From Bacillota bacterium (GTDB lineage Bacteria > Bacillota > Clostridia > Lachnospirales > Lachnospiraceae): 25,841 bases of DNA. A program made the translations under genes and the position numbers. Numbering within the stretch: the first letter of the stretch is position 1; every line of letters starts with the position of its first letter. The stretch is from the NCBI GenBank assembly GCA_023387635.1, contig JAEWHU010000264.1, positions 1 to 25,841 of the forward strand, in the 5' to 3' direction. This document shows, in pieces, positions 1 through 8,278 of the stretch. The notes beneath the pieces are model-generated. The model saw only the letters and a list, made by a program, of their open reading frames with translations, searched no databases and was not told the origin of the DNA.

Positions 1-735
1 AAAAACCATATGTAGCATCTGACCTATTAATATACGTTTTCTAGTAGGGGGTGTGTTTACTCCCGATGCTAGACGGGCTATCTCTTTTGGGGTAGAAGAT
101 ACAAACATTGAGGCAATGTTATAAAGGTTTGATACAATTTCACCTACAACAAGCCCAAGTACGGCAAGCTCTGTTGATAATCTAATATTATTTTTTCCTA
201 TAACAGATACTAAAACATAGATAAAGATTACACGTATAATTTGTTCAATTAGTTGTGTAGACGCTGGTACTCCAGTTTTCTTTAGACCATAATAATATCC
301 ATTGATACATGCAGTTATTCCGCAAAAAGGAAATACAAAAGCTAGCATTCTTAATGGTCCTGCTGCACTTGCTTCTCTTAGATAATTAGCTGCTAGAAAA
401 TCAGAAAAATAATATACTAATACAGATAACACGAGTGCAGATGAGATTGATAAAAAGAGGCCGATGCGAAGTATTCTTTTTACGTTTTTATAATGCTTTC
501 TTCCGAATTCAGCAGCTACTAATTTAGAGATAGATGTTTGAATGCCAGAAGCATATATGGTAAAGCATATACCATATATGGGAAATATTAATTGATAGAT
601 ACCTATTTTATCAGTGTCCATAGAATTAGATAAATATATACGATAGAAAAAACCCAAAACTCGTGTAAGCAAGCCAGCTATAGTTAAAATAGCAGTACCT
701 TTTAATAAGGTATTTTTACTCATTTTTGCACCCAT
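1..735 (-). CDS. SpoVB/MurJ-like flippase (MOP superfamily), N-terminal part
   Basis: Partial gene, open from the ATG at 735 to the left edge, giving 245 residues with no stop. The start reads MGAKMSKNTLLKGTAILTIAG, followed by LLTRVLGFFYRIYLS, the characteristic N-terminus of stage V sporulation protein B and related polysaccharide or lipid flippases of the MATE/MOP superfamily. Several hydrophobic segments follow (about residues 8-25, 45-62, 84-105, 125-145, 165-180). Family knowledge: these multi-span proteins flip lipid-linked precursors, and SpoVB is needed for spore cortex synthesis. The ATG at 735 has an AGGA about 11 nt upstream; an in-frame ATG at 723 lacks a well-placed ribosome site, and the ATG at 740 is out of frame. 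Clostridia carry several paralogues, so SpoVB proper versus a general flippase cannot be decided from the N-terminal half. The gene is divergent from the isc operon. Confidence 0.85.
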   Translation of the reverse strand, partial: MGAKMSKNTLLKGTAILTIAGLLTRVLGFFYRIYLSNSMDTDKIGIYQLIFPIYGICFTIYASGIQTSISKLVAAEFGRKHYKNVKRILRIGLFLSISSALVLSVLVYYFSDFLAANYLREASAAGPLRMLAFVFPFCGITACINGYYYGLKKTGVPASTQLIEQIIRVIFIYVLVSVIGKNNIRLSTELAVLGLVVGEIVSNLYNIASMFVSSTPKEIARLASGVNTPPTRKRILIGQMLHMVF

Positions 736-799
736 TGCATATCAAATCCTTTCTTTGCTTTTCTTTAGGCCTATACTTTTCCCAACCTTAAAAAATAGC

Positions 800-838
800 G
801 GAATATTAATAAATAAGAAACCTATTTAAATATATTCC
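800..838. repeat. Imperfect AT-rich inverted repeat in a divergent intergenic region
   Basis: The arms at 800-815 and 823-838 match at 13 of 16 positions as an inverted repeat (GGAATAT...TATATTCC at the outer ends), with a 7-nt loop. It lies between the spoVB-like gene and the isc promoter, upstream of the -35 box. It could be an operator or a chance palindrome in AT-rich DNA; there is no T-run that would make it a terminator. Confidence 0.35.
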
Positions 839-865
839 AATGATTCAAAACAATTCCATATCAGG

Positions 866-894
866 TTGACAAAATGAAATTCAAGTGATAAAAT
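866..894 (+). promoter_or_regulatory. Sigma-A promoter of the isc-mnmA operon
   Basis: TTGACA (866-871), a 17-bp spacer, then TAAAAT (889-894). This is a perfect -35 box with a 5/6 -10 box at ideal spacing. Transcription would start near 901, about 65 nt before the regulator's ATG. Confidence 0.8.
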
Positions 895-908
895 GTATCA
901 ATAATACG

Positions 909-936
909 CACTAATTTACTAGGAAATGAATTAGTG
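909..936. promoter_or_regulatory. Perfect 8-bp inverted repeat in the isc leader, candidate operator
   Basis: CACTAATT (909-916) and AATTAGTG (929-936) form a perfect inverted repeat with a 12-nt centre, placed at about +8 to +35 relative to the predicted start. It is a candidate binding site for the Rrf2-type regulator encoded just downstream (autoregulation). It does not obviously match the E. coli IscR type 1 or type 2 consensus. It could alternatively be an RNA stem. Confidence 0.45.
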
Positions 937-965
937 GGATATGTTAAGAAAGGCGAGGTGATTCA

Positions 966-1448
966 ATGAAACTATCTACAAAGGGTAGATATGGCTTACG
1001 TGCTGTTCTTGATTTGGCTGAAAATGGGCAGGAAGATGCAGTAGCATTAAGTTCAGTTGCAGAACGTCAAGAAATCTCTATTAGTTACTTAGAACAATTA
1101 ATTGCCAAACTAAAGAAAGCAGGAATCGTAAATAGTGTTCGTGGAGCTCAAGGTGGTTATTTCTTAGCAAAAAAACCGGAAGATATTTCAGTTGGTGACA
1201 TACTAAGGGCACTTGAAGGTGATTTAAATCCAGTGGCTTGTCCTGAAATTGTAGGGAATAGTACTCCTTGTTCAGGTGCAGATTTGTGTGTAACAAAATA
1301 TGTATGGATGCGTATTAGTGATAGTATCAATAGTACTGTAGATACTATGCTGCTTTCTGAATTATTGGAAGAAAGCAATAAGATTAAGCTAGAACATGGC
1401 ATTACAGTTAGTGAAACTAACCGTAAAAAAAGTTCATGTGGACAATAA
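966..1448 (+). CDS. iscR: Rrf2-family regulator, IscR-like with three cysteines
   Basis: A 160-residue DNA-binding regulator of Fe-S cluster or cysteine supply. Residues 1-85 form the Rrf2 winged helix (MKLSTKGRYGLRAVLDLA start, ISYLEQLIAKLKKAGIV, then VRGAQGGYFLAK wing). After it come C92, C102 and C108, the spacing region where IscR ligates a [2Fe-2S] cluster; C158 is near the C-terminus. Family knowledge: cluster-bearing IscR represses its own isc operon. It is the first gene of an operon with iscS, iscU and mnmA, preceded by a sigma-A promoter and an inverted repeat, which supports feedback control. The start is supported by GAGGTG 5 nt upstream. The Cys spacing (9 and 5 residues between them) is looser than the E. 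coli spacing (5 and 5), so cluster binding is inferred. A CymR-like cysteine sensor is less likely because CymR lacks these cysteines. Confidence 0.88.
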   Translation: MKLSTKGRYGLRAVLDLAENGQEDAVALSSVAERQEISISYLEQLIAKLKKAGIVNSVRGAQGGYFLAKKPEDISVGDILRALEGDLNPVACPEIVGNSTPCSGADLCVTKYVWMRISDSINSTVDTMLLSELLEESNKIKLEHGITVSETNRKKSSCGQ

Positions 1449-1479
1449 AGGGATATATTATAATAGGAGATGAAACTTT

Positions 1480-2670
1480 ATGGAAAAAAAGATATATTTG
1501 GATAATGCAGCTACAACAAAAACAAGACCTGAAGTTGTAGAAGCAATGTTACCATATTTTACAGAAAATTTTGGTAATCCTTCTAGTGTTTATGAATTTG
1601 CTACAGGGAATAAAAGAGCAGTTGATGAATCTAGAACTATAATCTCTAATGCTTTAGGAGCAGAAACATCTGATATTTATTTTACAGCAGGAGGAACAGA
1701 AGCTGATAACTGGGCATTAAAAGCTACAGTGGAAGCTTATGCTGATAAAGGAAATCATATCATTACTTCTAAGATCGAACATCATGCAATACTTCATACA
1801 TGTGAATATCTTGAGAAACATGGATGTGAAGTATCTTATATAGATGTAGATGAGAATGGTATTATCAAATTGGATGAACTTAAGAAGGCTATACGTCCAA
1901 CAACAATCCTTATTTCAGTTATGTTTGCAAATAACGAAATAGGTACCATTCAACCAATTAAAGAAATTGGTGAAATAGCGAAAGAGAATAAAATTATCTT
2001 CCATACAGACGCTGTTCAGGCATTTGGTCAAGTACCGATTGACGTGAAAGAATTAAATATTGACTTACTTAGCGCAAGTGGTCATAAGCTTAATGGACCA
2101 AAAGGCATTGGATTCTTATATATCCGTAAAGGACTCAAATTAAGATCTTTGATTCATGGTGGTGGACAGGAAAGACGTAGAAGAGCAGGTACAGAAAATG
2201 TTCCTGCAATTGTAGGCTTTGGTAAAGCAGTAGAAATTGCTGTAAATACTATGGATGAGAGAGTAAAGAAAGAAATAGAATTAAGAGAATTATTAATTAA
2301 TCGTATTATGACAGAAGTACCATATGTTCGTCTTAATGGTCACAGAACTAAGAGATTACCTAATAACGCCAATTTCTGCTTTCAATTTATTGAAGGTGAA
2401 TCCCTTTTAATTATGTTAGACATGCAAAATATATGTGCTTCTAGTGGTTCTGCATGTACGTCTGGATCTTTAGATCCATCCCATGTTTTACTTGCAATTG
2501 GACTCCCTCATGAGATAGCTCATGGTTCGTTACGCTTAACACTTAGTGAGGATACAACTGTAGAAGAGATTAATTATTGTGTTGACAAAATAAAGGAGAT
2601 CGTAGCAAAATTACGTTCTATGTCTCCACTTTATGAAGATTATATAAAAAATAATAGTAAGAAAAATTAA
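1480..2670 (+). CDS. iscS: Cysteine desulfurase (NifS/IscS type)
   Basis: A PLP enzyme that removes sulfur from L-cysteine as a protein persulfide, feeding the IscU scaffold and tRNA thiolation. It is 396 residues, the usual length. Visible signatures: YLDNAATTK at the N-terminus, GGTEADN (71-77), EHH around H102, HTDAVQAFGQ (D177 and Q180 contact the cofactor), SGHKLNGPKG with PLP lysine K203, and SSGSACTSGS with active-site C326 in a flexible loop. The next gene is the scaffold IscU and the one after is MnmA, so this enzyme probably supplies both. Its ribosome site is AGGAG about 10 nt before the ATG. The NifS subgroup typical of clostridia fits as well as IscS; the name here is by operon context. 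Confidence 0.94.
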   Translation: MEKKIYLDNAATTKTRPEVVEAMLPYFTENFGNPSSVYEFATGNKRAVDESRTIISNALGAETSDIYFTAGGTEADNWALKATVEAYADKGNHIITSKIEHHAILHTCEYLEKHGCEVSYIDVDENGIIKLDELKKAIRPTTILISVMFANNEIGTIQPIKEIGEIAKENKIIFHTDAVQAFGQVPIDVKELNIDLLSASGHKLNGPKGIGFLYIRKGLKLRSLIHGGGQERRRRAGTENVPAIVGFGKAVEIAVNTMDERVKKEIELRELLINRIMTEVPYVRLNGHRTKRLPNNANFCFQFIEGESLLIMLDMQNICASSGSACTSGSLDPSHVLLAIGLPHEIAHGSLRLTLSEDTTVEEINYCVDKIKEIVAKLRSMSPLYEDYIKNNSKKN

Positions 2671-2681
2671 TATTACAGTAT

Positions 2682-2707
2682 AAGCCACTATAGATAGGCT
2701 TTTCGTT
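2682..2707 (+). terminator. Weak hairpin between iscS and iscU, possible attenuator
   Basis: AAGCC (2682-2686) and GGCTT (2697-2701) can pair, followed by a T-rich but broken tail. At five base pairs this is a weak stem. It may modulate the ratio of desulfurase to scaffold, or may be chance. Confidence 0.25.
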
Positions 2708-2726
2708 TTAAGGAGGAAATATTTAT

Positions 2727-3164
2727 ATGTACAGTGAAAAGGTAATGGATCATTTTAGTAATCCTAGAAATGTTGGTGAAATTGAAAATGCCAGTGGTGT
2801 AGGAACCGTTGGAAATGCGAAATGTGGAGATATAATGCGAATATATCTTGATATAGATAAAGATGGAATTATTAATGACGTAAAATTTAAAACCTTTGGT
2901 TGTGGTGCTGCTGTAGCAACAAGTAGTATGGCAACTGAATTAGTAAAAGGTAAAACTGTGAATGATGCATTGCATGTAACGAATAAAGCAGTAATGGATG
3001 CTCTTGATGGTCTACCAGCAGTAAAAGTTCATTGTTCCTTATTAGCAGAAGAAGCAATTCATGCTGCATTATGGGATTATGCTACAAAAAATAATATTGT
3101 AATAGAAGGACTCGAGAAGCCAAAGGATGATATTGGCGAAGAGGAAGTTTCAGAGGTCTATTAG
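2727..3164 (+). CDS. iscU: Fe-S cluster assembly scaffold IscU/NifU N-domain
   Basis: A 145-residue scaffold on which [2Fe-2S] clusters are built from iron and IscS-derived sulfur. It begins MYSEKVMDHFSNPRNVGEIE, typical of clostridial IscU. The three cluster cysteines are C33 (GNAKCGD, with D35), C59 (FGCGAA) and C103 (VHCSLLAEEAI). The tail after about residue 125 is acidic and lacks the NifU ferredoxin and Nfu domains, so this is the short form. AGGAGG precedes the ATG. The stop codon overlaps the ribosome site of mnmA, showing tight co-translation. No IscA, HscA, HscB or ferredoxin gene follows, which is the minimal arrangement seen in many clostridia. Confidence 0.93.
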   Translation: MYSEKVMDHFSNPRNVGEIENASGVGTVGNAKCGDIMRIYLDIDKDGIINDVKFKTFGCGAAVATSSMATELVKGKTVNDALHVTNKAVMDALDGLPAVKVHCSLLAEEAIHAALWDYATKNNIVIEGLEKPKDDIGEEEVSEVY

Positions 3165-3175
3165 GAGGAAGTACA

Positions 3176-4261
3176 TTGGATAGAAAGAAAGTAGTTGTAG
3201 GTATGTCAGGAGGCGTTGATTCTTCAGTTGCAGCATATTTGCTAAAAGAAGCTGGCTACGATGTAATTGGTGTAACCATGCAAATCTGGCAAGATGAAGA
3301 TACTGCCATGCAAGAAGAAAATGGTGGTTGTTGCGGTTTAAGTGCTGTAGATGATGCAAGAAGAGTAGCGAATGCTTTAGAGATTCCTTATTATGTTATG
3401 AATTTTAAAAAGGAATTTAAAAGTGCAGTTATGGATTATTTTGCAAGTGAGTACCTTAAAGGTGAAACACCCAATCCATGTATTGCATGTAACCGTTATG
3501 TAAAATGGGAATCTCTATTAAAACGTTCTCTTGATATCGGTGCAGACTATATCGCAACAGGACATTATGCTAGGATAATACAACTAGATAATGGGAGATA
3601 CACTCTTACAAAATCTGCAACTGCTGCTAAGGATCAAACCTATGCTTTGTATAATTTAACACAATATCAATTAGCACATACAATTATGCCAGTTGGTGAA
3701 TATACAAAAGATCAAATTAGAGAAATTGCATCAAATATTAATTTAAGAATTGCTAATAAACCAGATAGTCAAGAGATCTGTTTTATACCAGATAAAGATT
3801 ATGCTAAATTTATAGCAGAGTATACTGGAGAAACTGCAAAAGAAGGCAATTTTGTAACCCTTGATGGTACGGTAATTGGTAAACATAAAGGAATTATTCA
3901 TTATACTGTTGGACAAAGAAAAGGACTTAATCTAGCAATGGGTTATCCAGTTTTTGTTTTAGAAATTAGGCCTGAAACGAATGAAGTTGTCATTGGTACT
4001 AATGAGGATGTATTTAGCGATACCTTATATGCAAACAGATTAAACTTTATGTCAATACCTGATCTTGAGGGTGAGATGATAGTAGATGCTAAGATAAGAT
4101 ATAGCCACAAAGGTGCTAAATGTACCATTAAAAAAGTGGATGAAGATATAGTTATGTGTAAGTTTGAGGAACCTCAAAGAGCCATCACACCTGGACAAGC
4201 AGTCGTATTCTATGATGGCGATATTGTAGTTGGTGGTGGAACTATTATAAGAGATAAATAA
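3176..4261 (+). CDS. mnmA: tRNA-specific 2-thiouridylase MnmA
   Basis: Makes the 2-thio group of s2U34 in tRNAs for Lys, Glu and Gln, using ATP and sulfur from a cysteine desulfurase. It is 361 residues, the normal family length. Features: PP-loop GMSGGVDSS (9-17), NPCIACNRYVKW with C102 and C105, GHYAR (129-133), DQTYALY, and PDSQEICFIPD with the second catalytic cysteine C202. The C-terminal third is the beta-barrel region (VGQRKGL, then TPGQAVVFYDGD). The start is TTG at 3176: AGGAGG lies 7 nt upstream and overlaps the iscU stop, and the protein begins DRKKVVVGMSGG as expected. Co-transcription with iscS and iscU points to direct supply of persulfide sulfur. Confidence 0.95.
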   Translation: MDRKKVVVGMSGGVDSSVAAYLLKEAGYDVIGVTMQIWQDEDTAMQEENGGCCGLSAVDDARRVANALEIPYYVMNFKKEFKSAVMDYFASEYLKGETPNPCIACNRYVKWESLLKRSLDIGADYIATGHYARIIQLDNGRYTLTKSATAAKDQTYALYNLTQYQLAHTIMPVGEYTKDQIREIASNINLRIANKPDSQEICFIPDKDYAKFIAEYTGETAKEGNFVTLDGTVIGKHKGIIHYTVGQRKGLNLAMGYPVFVLEIRPETNEVVIGTNEDVFSDTLYANRLNFMSIPDLEGEMIVDAKIRYSHKGAKCTIKKVDEDIVMCKFEEPQRAITPGQAVVFYDGDIVVGGGTIIRDK

Positions 4262-4295
4262 TCTCTTTATGTAATTACTTTAGAATAAAACGAAT

Positions 4296-4336
4296 AAAAA
4301 GCCATTAAAATGCAATATTATTTTAGTGGCTTTTTT
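4296..4336. terminator. Bidirectional rho-independent terminator
   Basis: A 16-bp stem (4296-4311 with 4320-4335, one G-U pair) around an 8-nt loop, flanked by an A-run on the left and a T-run on the right. It can therefore stop both the isc-mnmA operon and the convergent rqcH-phosphatase operon. Confidence 0.9.
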
Positions 4337-4355
4337 CGTTGTGAAGAATATATAA

Positions 4356-5168
4356 TTAAGAATTTAATTTAAGAAATGTAGGTTTTCTTTCTTTAAATAC
4401 AGTATAATACTTATAATTTAAAGATTGAAGGAGTGCATTAGCAGTATTAAAATCATAGGCTATGTGTTCTGGAATATGTCCATCAGAACCTATGGTTATA
4501 ATTTCACCACCCATTTCCTTATATCTTTTTAATATATATTCGTTAGGGTGTGGGGAAGATAATCCGTATTTATATCCAGATGTATTTAATTCAATACCCT
4601 TCCCGGCATTTATTATAGTACCTAATACGTGGTCAATTAAATCACTGTGCTTTTCATAAGAGAAATTAGTATTTTTATCAGGTAAATATCTAATAGCATA
4701 ATCTAGATGTCCATAGACATCAAAATTACTATAAGCTTTTACATTCCCTATAATACTCTCAAGGTATTTTAAAACACCTTCTTCATTCAAATACTTTTCC
4801 CAATATTCCTTATGATAGGGATCCATACCATTTATTAAATGAGATGAGCCAATAACAAAATCAAAAGGATAAGAATTCATAAGGACATCATATCTAGGAG
4901 CTAAATATGGTTGCAACCCAAGTTCTATTCCAATGAATATGTTAATTTTATTTTTGTATTCCTCTTTTAGTGGAAGTAATTCTTTAAAATATGCATTTGG
5001 ATCAAATTGAAAAGTTAGACCATTATTTACTGGATAATCAAAATCCATATGGTCAGTAAAACATAATCTATTTAAACCTAAGCTTACAGCTTTTTCTATT
5101 ACATCTCTAGGTTTAGCCTTAGAATCACTAGAAAAGTATGAATGCACATGGTAATCTGCAAGTATCAT
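4356..5168 (-). CDS. PHP-family histidinol-phosphatase (HisJ/HisK-like)
   Basis: A 270-residue metal-dependent phosphoesterase of the PHP superfamily, most like histidinol-phosphate phosphatases of the HisJ family that carry out the penultimate step of histidine synthesis. Metal-site residues are visible in order: DYHVHS (H7, H9), D15, FTDHMDFD (H40), GIELG (E82), GSSH (H110), YGHLDY (H154) and GSDGH (D229, H231). The start has AGGAGGG 6 nt upstream. It lies 41 bp after rqcH on the same strand, so it is probably co-transcribed, although the two functions are unrelated. No other his genes are nearby. Other PHP phosphatases share the motifs, so the exact substrate is inferred from overall length and motif spacing. 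Confidence 0.8.
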   Translation of the reverse strand: MILADYHVHSYFSSDSKAKPRDVIEKAVSLGLNRLCFTDHMDFDYPVNNGLTFQFDPNAYFKELLPLKEEYKNKINIFIGIELGLQPYLAPRYDVLMNSYPFDFVIGSSHLINGMDPYHKEYWEKYLNEEGVLKYLESIIGNVKAYSNFDVYGHLDYAIRYLPDKNTNFSYEKHSDLIDHVLGTIINAGKGIELNTSGYKYGLSSPHPNEYILKRYKEMGGEIITIGSDGHIPEHIAYDFNTANALLQSLNYKYYTVFKERKPTFLKLNS

Positions 5169-5209
5169 GATGATGCCCTCCTAAGATTTATAATGCTAGA
5201 ATACTCCAT

Positions 5210-6967
5210 TTATTCCACTTGTGTGATACCTGTTATATTAGGAGAAGCAACAAGTGAATAGTTTGTTGAGTACACCACAAAACCAGGTTTACTGCCATTT
5301 GGTTTCTTTACATGTTTCTTTTCGATATAATCGATTTCAACTTTCTCTGCATCTCTACCCTTTGAGTAGTAGGCAGCTAGGGATGCAGCTTCTTCAAAGG
5401 TTTTGTCTGGTAATTCGCTTCCTGCAGATTGAACAATTACATGAGAACCAGCCATGTTCTTAGCATGGAACCACCAATCGTTTCCTGTTGCGAACTTAAA
5501 TGTTAATTCGTCATTTTGATAATTATTTTTACCTACATAAATATGGAATCCATCGGATGATATATAATGAAAAGGTTTACTAGTGTTTTTGACTTTTTTA
5601 ACTTTTACCCCTGGTTTACGTTGAACATATTTCCTTTTCATATATCCATATTCAACCAATTCATCTTTTAATAAAGCAAGATCATCTTCAGCCACTGCAA
5701 TATCTAGAGCGGTTCGAATGGAATCTAAATGGTTTAAATCTGATTTTGTTTCCTCTATTAAGTTAGTTAAAGCTTCATAAGTACGTTTTAGTTTGTTATA
5801 CTTATCAAAATATCGTTTGCTATTTTCTTTGGCTGTTAATGTGTCGTCCAAAGGAATTGTGATTTCCTCATTGGTATAATAATTTAATGCAGTAAGTGAT
5901 TTTGCACCAGGTTCTAGGTTATAACCATAAGTGTTAATTAATTCGCCATAAACCTTATATTTGTCTCTTTTTTCAGTATCTTTTAATTGTTTAAGTTGTA
6001 GATCGTATTTTTTCGTTGTACGCTCTATAGAATTAGATACGATTTTTCTTAGGTCTACCGATTTTTGCCTGATACGTGAAACCGTGTTTTTGGTAGAATA
6101 ATAAGCCTCTAACATAGTTGAAATTGACTCGTAATCTTTTCTTTCATAAGAACTGTAGCTTGCTAATTGAAAACAGGAAAATTCAATAGGATTCCCATTT
6201 TCTAAAATAATATTTGGGGCATAATTATTATTTTCTACATCTTCCATTAATCTTTTAAAATTATTAAAGAGATGTAAGGTTTCAATTTCAGTTAAGGAAT
6301 TGGCACTTACACCGCTATCTAGTGATGCTCTTACACATAATTCATTGGACATAAGAGGGCTAAAGCCTGTTAAAGTTGTATAGATAGCTTTTTCAAGAGG
6401 GATTGGTTTTGCAAGTACTGCAGTTTTAAAATCTTCTAAAGTAGTTGTGAAAGGATTTAATTTCTCACCTATAAAAGGTAATACATAATCTCTGCCAGGA
6501 AGGACTTCCCTTACTGAGCTAATTAAGTGAGAGATATGTTTAATACTATCTACAATTCTAAAATTCTCATCGGTAAAAATAATGTTACTATGTTTCCCCA
6601 TTAATTCTAGAATAAGATATTTAACGCATACATCCCCTAATTCATTTAAATGCTCAATTTTAATTTGAATAATACGTTCTAAGCTTGGTTGTATAATTTC
6701 TAATATTTTTGCGCTATTTAGATGTTTTCTAAGTAGCATACAAAAACCAGGTGCTTGCATAGGATTTTGCTTGCTTTCCTCAGTTAAATAAATGAGTGGT
6801 AAACTTGCATTTGCAGATAAAAATAATTTGTAATTGGTACGATTGTTTTTAATAATTAAAATTAATTCATCTTTTTCAGGTTGTGAAATTTTTGAAATAC
6901 GTCCATCGATTAAAATATTATTTAATTCGTGAACTACGTTTGAGACAACTAGTCCATCTAAAGCCAT
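5210..6967 (-). CDS. rqcH: Rqc2/RqcH-type ribosome quality control factor (NFACT protein)
   Basis: Binds stalled 50S subunits carrying peptidyl-tRNA and recruits tRNA-Ala to add C-terminal alanine tails that mark the nascent chain for degradation. It was formerly called fibronectin-binding protein FbpA. The protein is 585 residues from the ATG at 6967, which has AGGAG 8 nt upstream and gives the family start MALDGLVVSNVVHEL; an upstream in-frame ATG at 7024 would add 19 unconserved residues and has no ribosome site. The NFACT-N domain spans about 1-210 (MLLRKHL, LERII, ELMGKHSNIIF, REVLPGRDY). A coiled-coil middle covers about 280-430. NFACT-R contains DWWFHAKN (497-504) and GSHVIV. At the position of the D97-R98 pair of the Bacillus protein this one has E97-R98, a conservative change. 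It has its own promoter. Confidence 0.92.
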   Translation of the reverse strand: MALDGLVVSNVVHELNNILIDGRISKISQPEKDELILIIKNNRTNYKLFLSANASLPLIYLTEESKQNPMQAPGFCMLLRKHLNSAKILEIIQPSLERIIQIKIEHLNELGDVCVKYLILELMGKHSNIIFTDENFRIVDSIKHISHLISSVREVLPGRDYVLPFIGEKLNPFTTTLEDFKTAVLAKPIPLEKAIYTTLTGFSPLMSNELCVRASLDSGVSANSLTEIETLHLFNNFKRLMEDVENNNYAPNIILENGNPIEFSCFQLASYSSYERKDYESISTMLEAYYSTKNTVSRIRQKSVDLRKIVSNSIERTTKKYDLQLKQLKDTEKRDKYKVYGELINTYGYNLEPGAKSLTALNYYTNEEITIPLDDTLTAKENSKRYFDKYNKLKRTYEALTNLIEETKSDLNHLDSIRTALDIAVAEDDLALLKDELVEYGYMKRKYVQRKPGVKVKKVKNTSKPFHYISSDGFHIYVGKNNYQNDELTFKFATGNDWWFHAKNMAGSHVIVQSAGSELPDKTFEEAASLAAYYSKGRDAEKVEIDYIEKKHVKKPNGSKPGFVVYSTNYSLVASPNITGITQVE

Positions 6968-7087
6968 TGTGGTATCTCCTTTATATATAATTTGAGAAAG
7001 TAGGTAGGTCAGCTCGCTAACCATACGGAGTGCGTATATCCGCTTTCTTTGTTTTTAAGTAATATAAACAGTAAAAGATTATCATTT

Positions 7088-7116
7088 AGTATATCATTTG
7101 TAATTATTAGAATCAA
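7088..7116 (-). promoter_or_regulatory. Sigma-A promoter of rqcH
   Basis: On the minus strand, TTGATT (7116-7111), a 17-bp spacer, then TATACT (7093-7088). Spacing is ideal and each box matches consensus well. The predicted leader before rqcH is about 110 nt. Confidence 0.65.
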
Positions 7117-7177
7117 TCTATTTGTTTATATTATGTATATGATTTAATCCAAATAACATAATAATTTTAATCCTATA

Positions 7178-7206
7178 TTGACTTGTCAGTATATTTCTAT
7201 TATAAT
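7178..7206 (+). promoter_or_regulatory. Sigma-A promoter of the yicC-remA-rpoZ operon
   Basis: TTGACT (7178-7183), a 17-bp spacer, then the perfect -10 box TATAAT (7201-7206). Start expected near 7213, about 80 nt before yicC. Confidence 0.8.
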
Positions 7207-7295
7207 TAAGTGAAATGCCTAAAAGAGGTTAATGGGAAGAAATGTAAACTTCTGAACTTTTAAGACATTAATGTTTAAAGAAAGAACGTGAGAAT

Positions 7296-8174
7296 ATGTT
7301 AAAAAGCATGACTGGTTTTGGCAGATGTGAAGAGTTAAGTGAAGAGCGTAAAATCATTGTTGAGATGAAGGCAGTCAATCACAGATATCTTGATTTGTCT
7401 ATTAAAATACCGAAAAAGCTCAGCTTTTTTGATGCAGGTATTCGTAATCTTTTAAGACAAGATATTAGTCGTGGTAAGGTTGATGTATTTATTACTTATG
7501 AAGATTATACAGAGAATAATGTTTGTGTTAAGTATAATGAAGACATAGCAAAAGAATACTTTAAATATTTACAAAAGATGAGTGAAACATTTCATATTGA
7601 AAATGATATTACGGTTTCTGGATTATCAAGATATCCAGATGTATTTACTTTAGAAGAACAAACTGTAGATGAAAATGAGTTATGGAAACTAATAGAAAAA
7701 GCAGTAAAAACTGCTGCAACAAGATTAGTAGAATCGAGAATCATTGAAGGTGAATCATTAAAAAATGATATCAATAAAAAATTAGAAACAATGTTAGAAG
7801 TGGTTAATTATATAGAAGAAAGATCGCCAAAGATAGTTTCAGAATATAGGCAAAAGATAACTGCAAAAGTAAATGAATTACTTGGTGATACTAAAATTGA
7901 AGAAAGTATTCTTGCAACTGAGGTAATCATCTATGCGGATAAAACTTGTGTTGATGAAGAAATTGTTCGACTAAAAAGTCATATAAAGACAATGAAGATG
8001 ACCTTAGATAATGGCGTAGAAATTGGTAGAAAACTTGACTTTATCGCTCAAGAGATGAATAGAGAAGCCAATACTATATTATCAAAAGTAAATGATATTG
8101 AAATATCAAATAGAGCAATTGACTTAAAGACAGATATCGAAAAGATCAGAGAACAAATTCAAAATATTGAATAG
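7296..8174 (+). CDS. yicC: YicC/YloC-family endoribonuclease
   Basis: A 292-residue member of the YicC family, shown in other bacteria to be an endoribonuclease involved in RNA decay. It has the family start MLKSMTGFGR, the motif MKAVNHRYLDLSIKIP (about 24-39), and the conserved C-terminal blocks YADKTCVDEEIVRLKSH and GRKLDFIAQEMNREANT, ending in the usual IREQIQNIE helix. It heads the conserved Gram-positive cluster with remA and rpoZ. The ribosome site is poor (A/G-rich, no clear AGGAGG), but the start is fixed by the conserved N-terminus. Confidence 0.92.
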   Translation: MLKSMTGFGRCEELSEERKIIVEMKAVNHRYLDLSIKIPKKLSFFDAGIRNLLRQDISRGKVDVFITYEDYTENNVCVKYNEDIAKEYFKYLQKMSETFHIENDITVSGLSRYPDVFTLEEQTVDENELWKLIEKAVKTAATRLVESRIIEGESLKNDINKKLETMLEVVNYIEERSPKIVSEYRQKITAKVNELLGDTKIEESILATEVIIYADKTCVDEEIVRLKSHIKTMKMTLDNGVEIGRKLDFIAQEMNREANTILSKVNDIEISNRAIDLKTDIEKIREQIQNIE

Positions 8175-8237
8175 GATAAGCAAATTGAAAATCAATTTAC
8201 TTTACAAATATTGTGCTATGCTCAAATCCTGGGCGTA

Positions 8238-8260
8238 GTGTGAAAAACAAGATTTCACAC
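8238..8260. repeat. Perfect 8-bp hairpin just upstream of remA
   Basis: GTGTGAAA (8238-8245) and TTTCACAC (8253-8260) form a perfect stem around a 7-nt loop, ending 8 nt before the GGAG ribosome site of remA. There is no T-run, so it is not a terminator. It could be a binding site for an autoregulator, a processing signal or a stability element. Confidence 0.55.
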
Positions 8261-8278
8261 GGCAGAATGGAGATTAAT

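Larger units (their letters stand above)
6968..7295. other. Divergent intergenic region, rqcH / yicC
   Basis: About 330 bp with no gene. It holds two back-to-back sigma-A promoters, annotated separately, and the leaders of both operons. A small dyad ATACG/CGTAT at 7023-7037 lies in the rqcH leader. No RNA gene or known riboswitch was recognised. Confidence 0.7.

Noticed and set aside
6968..7024. Upstream ATG giving rqcH 19 more residues
   Set aside because: No ribosome site before 7024 and the extra residues do not match the family start; ATG at 6967 has AGGAG at 8 nt and begins MALDGL as expected.
8213..8278. Upstream ATG for remA
   Set aside because: It would translate through the hairpin at 8238-8260 and adds residues absent from the family; GGAG fits the 8279 start.
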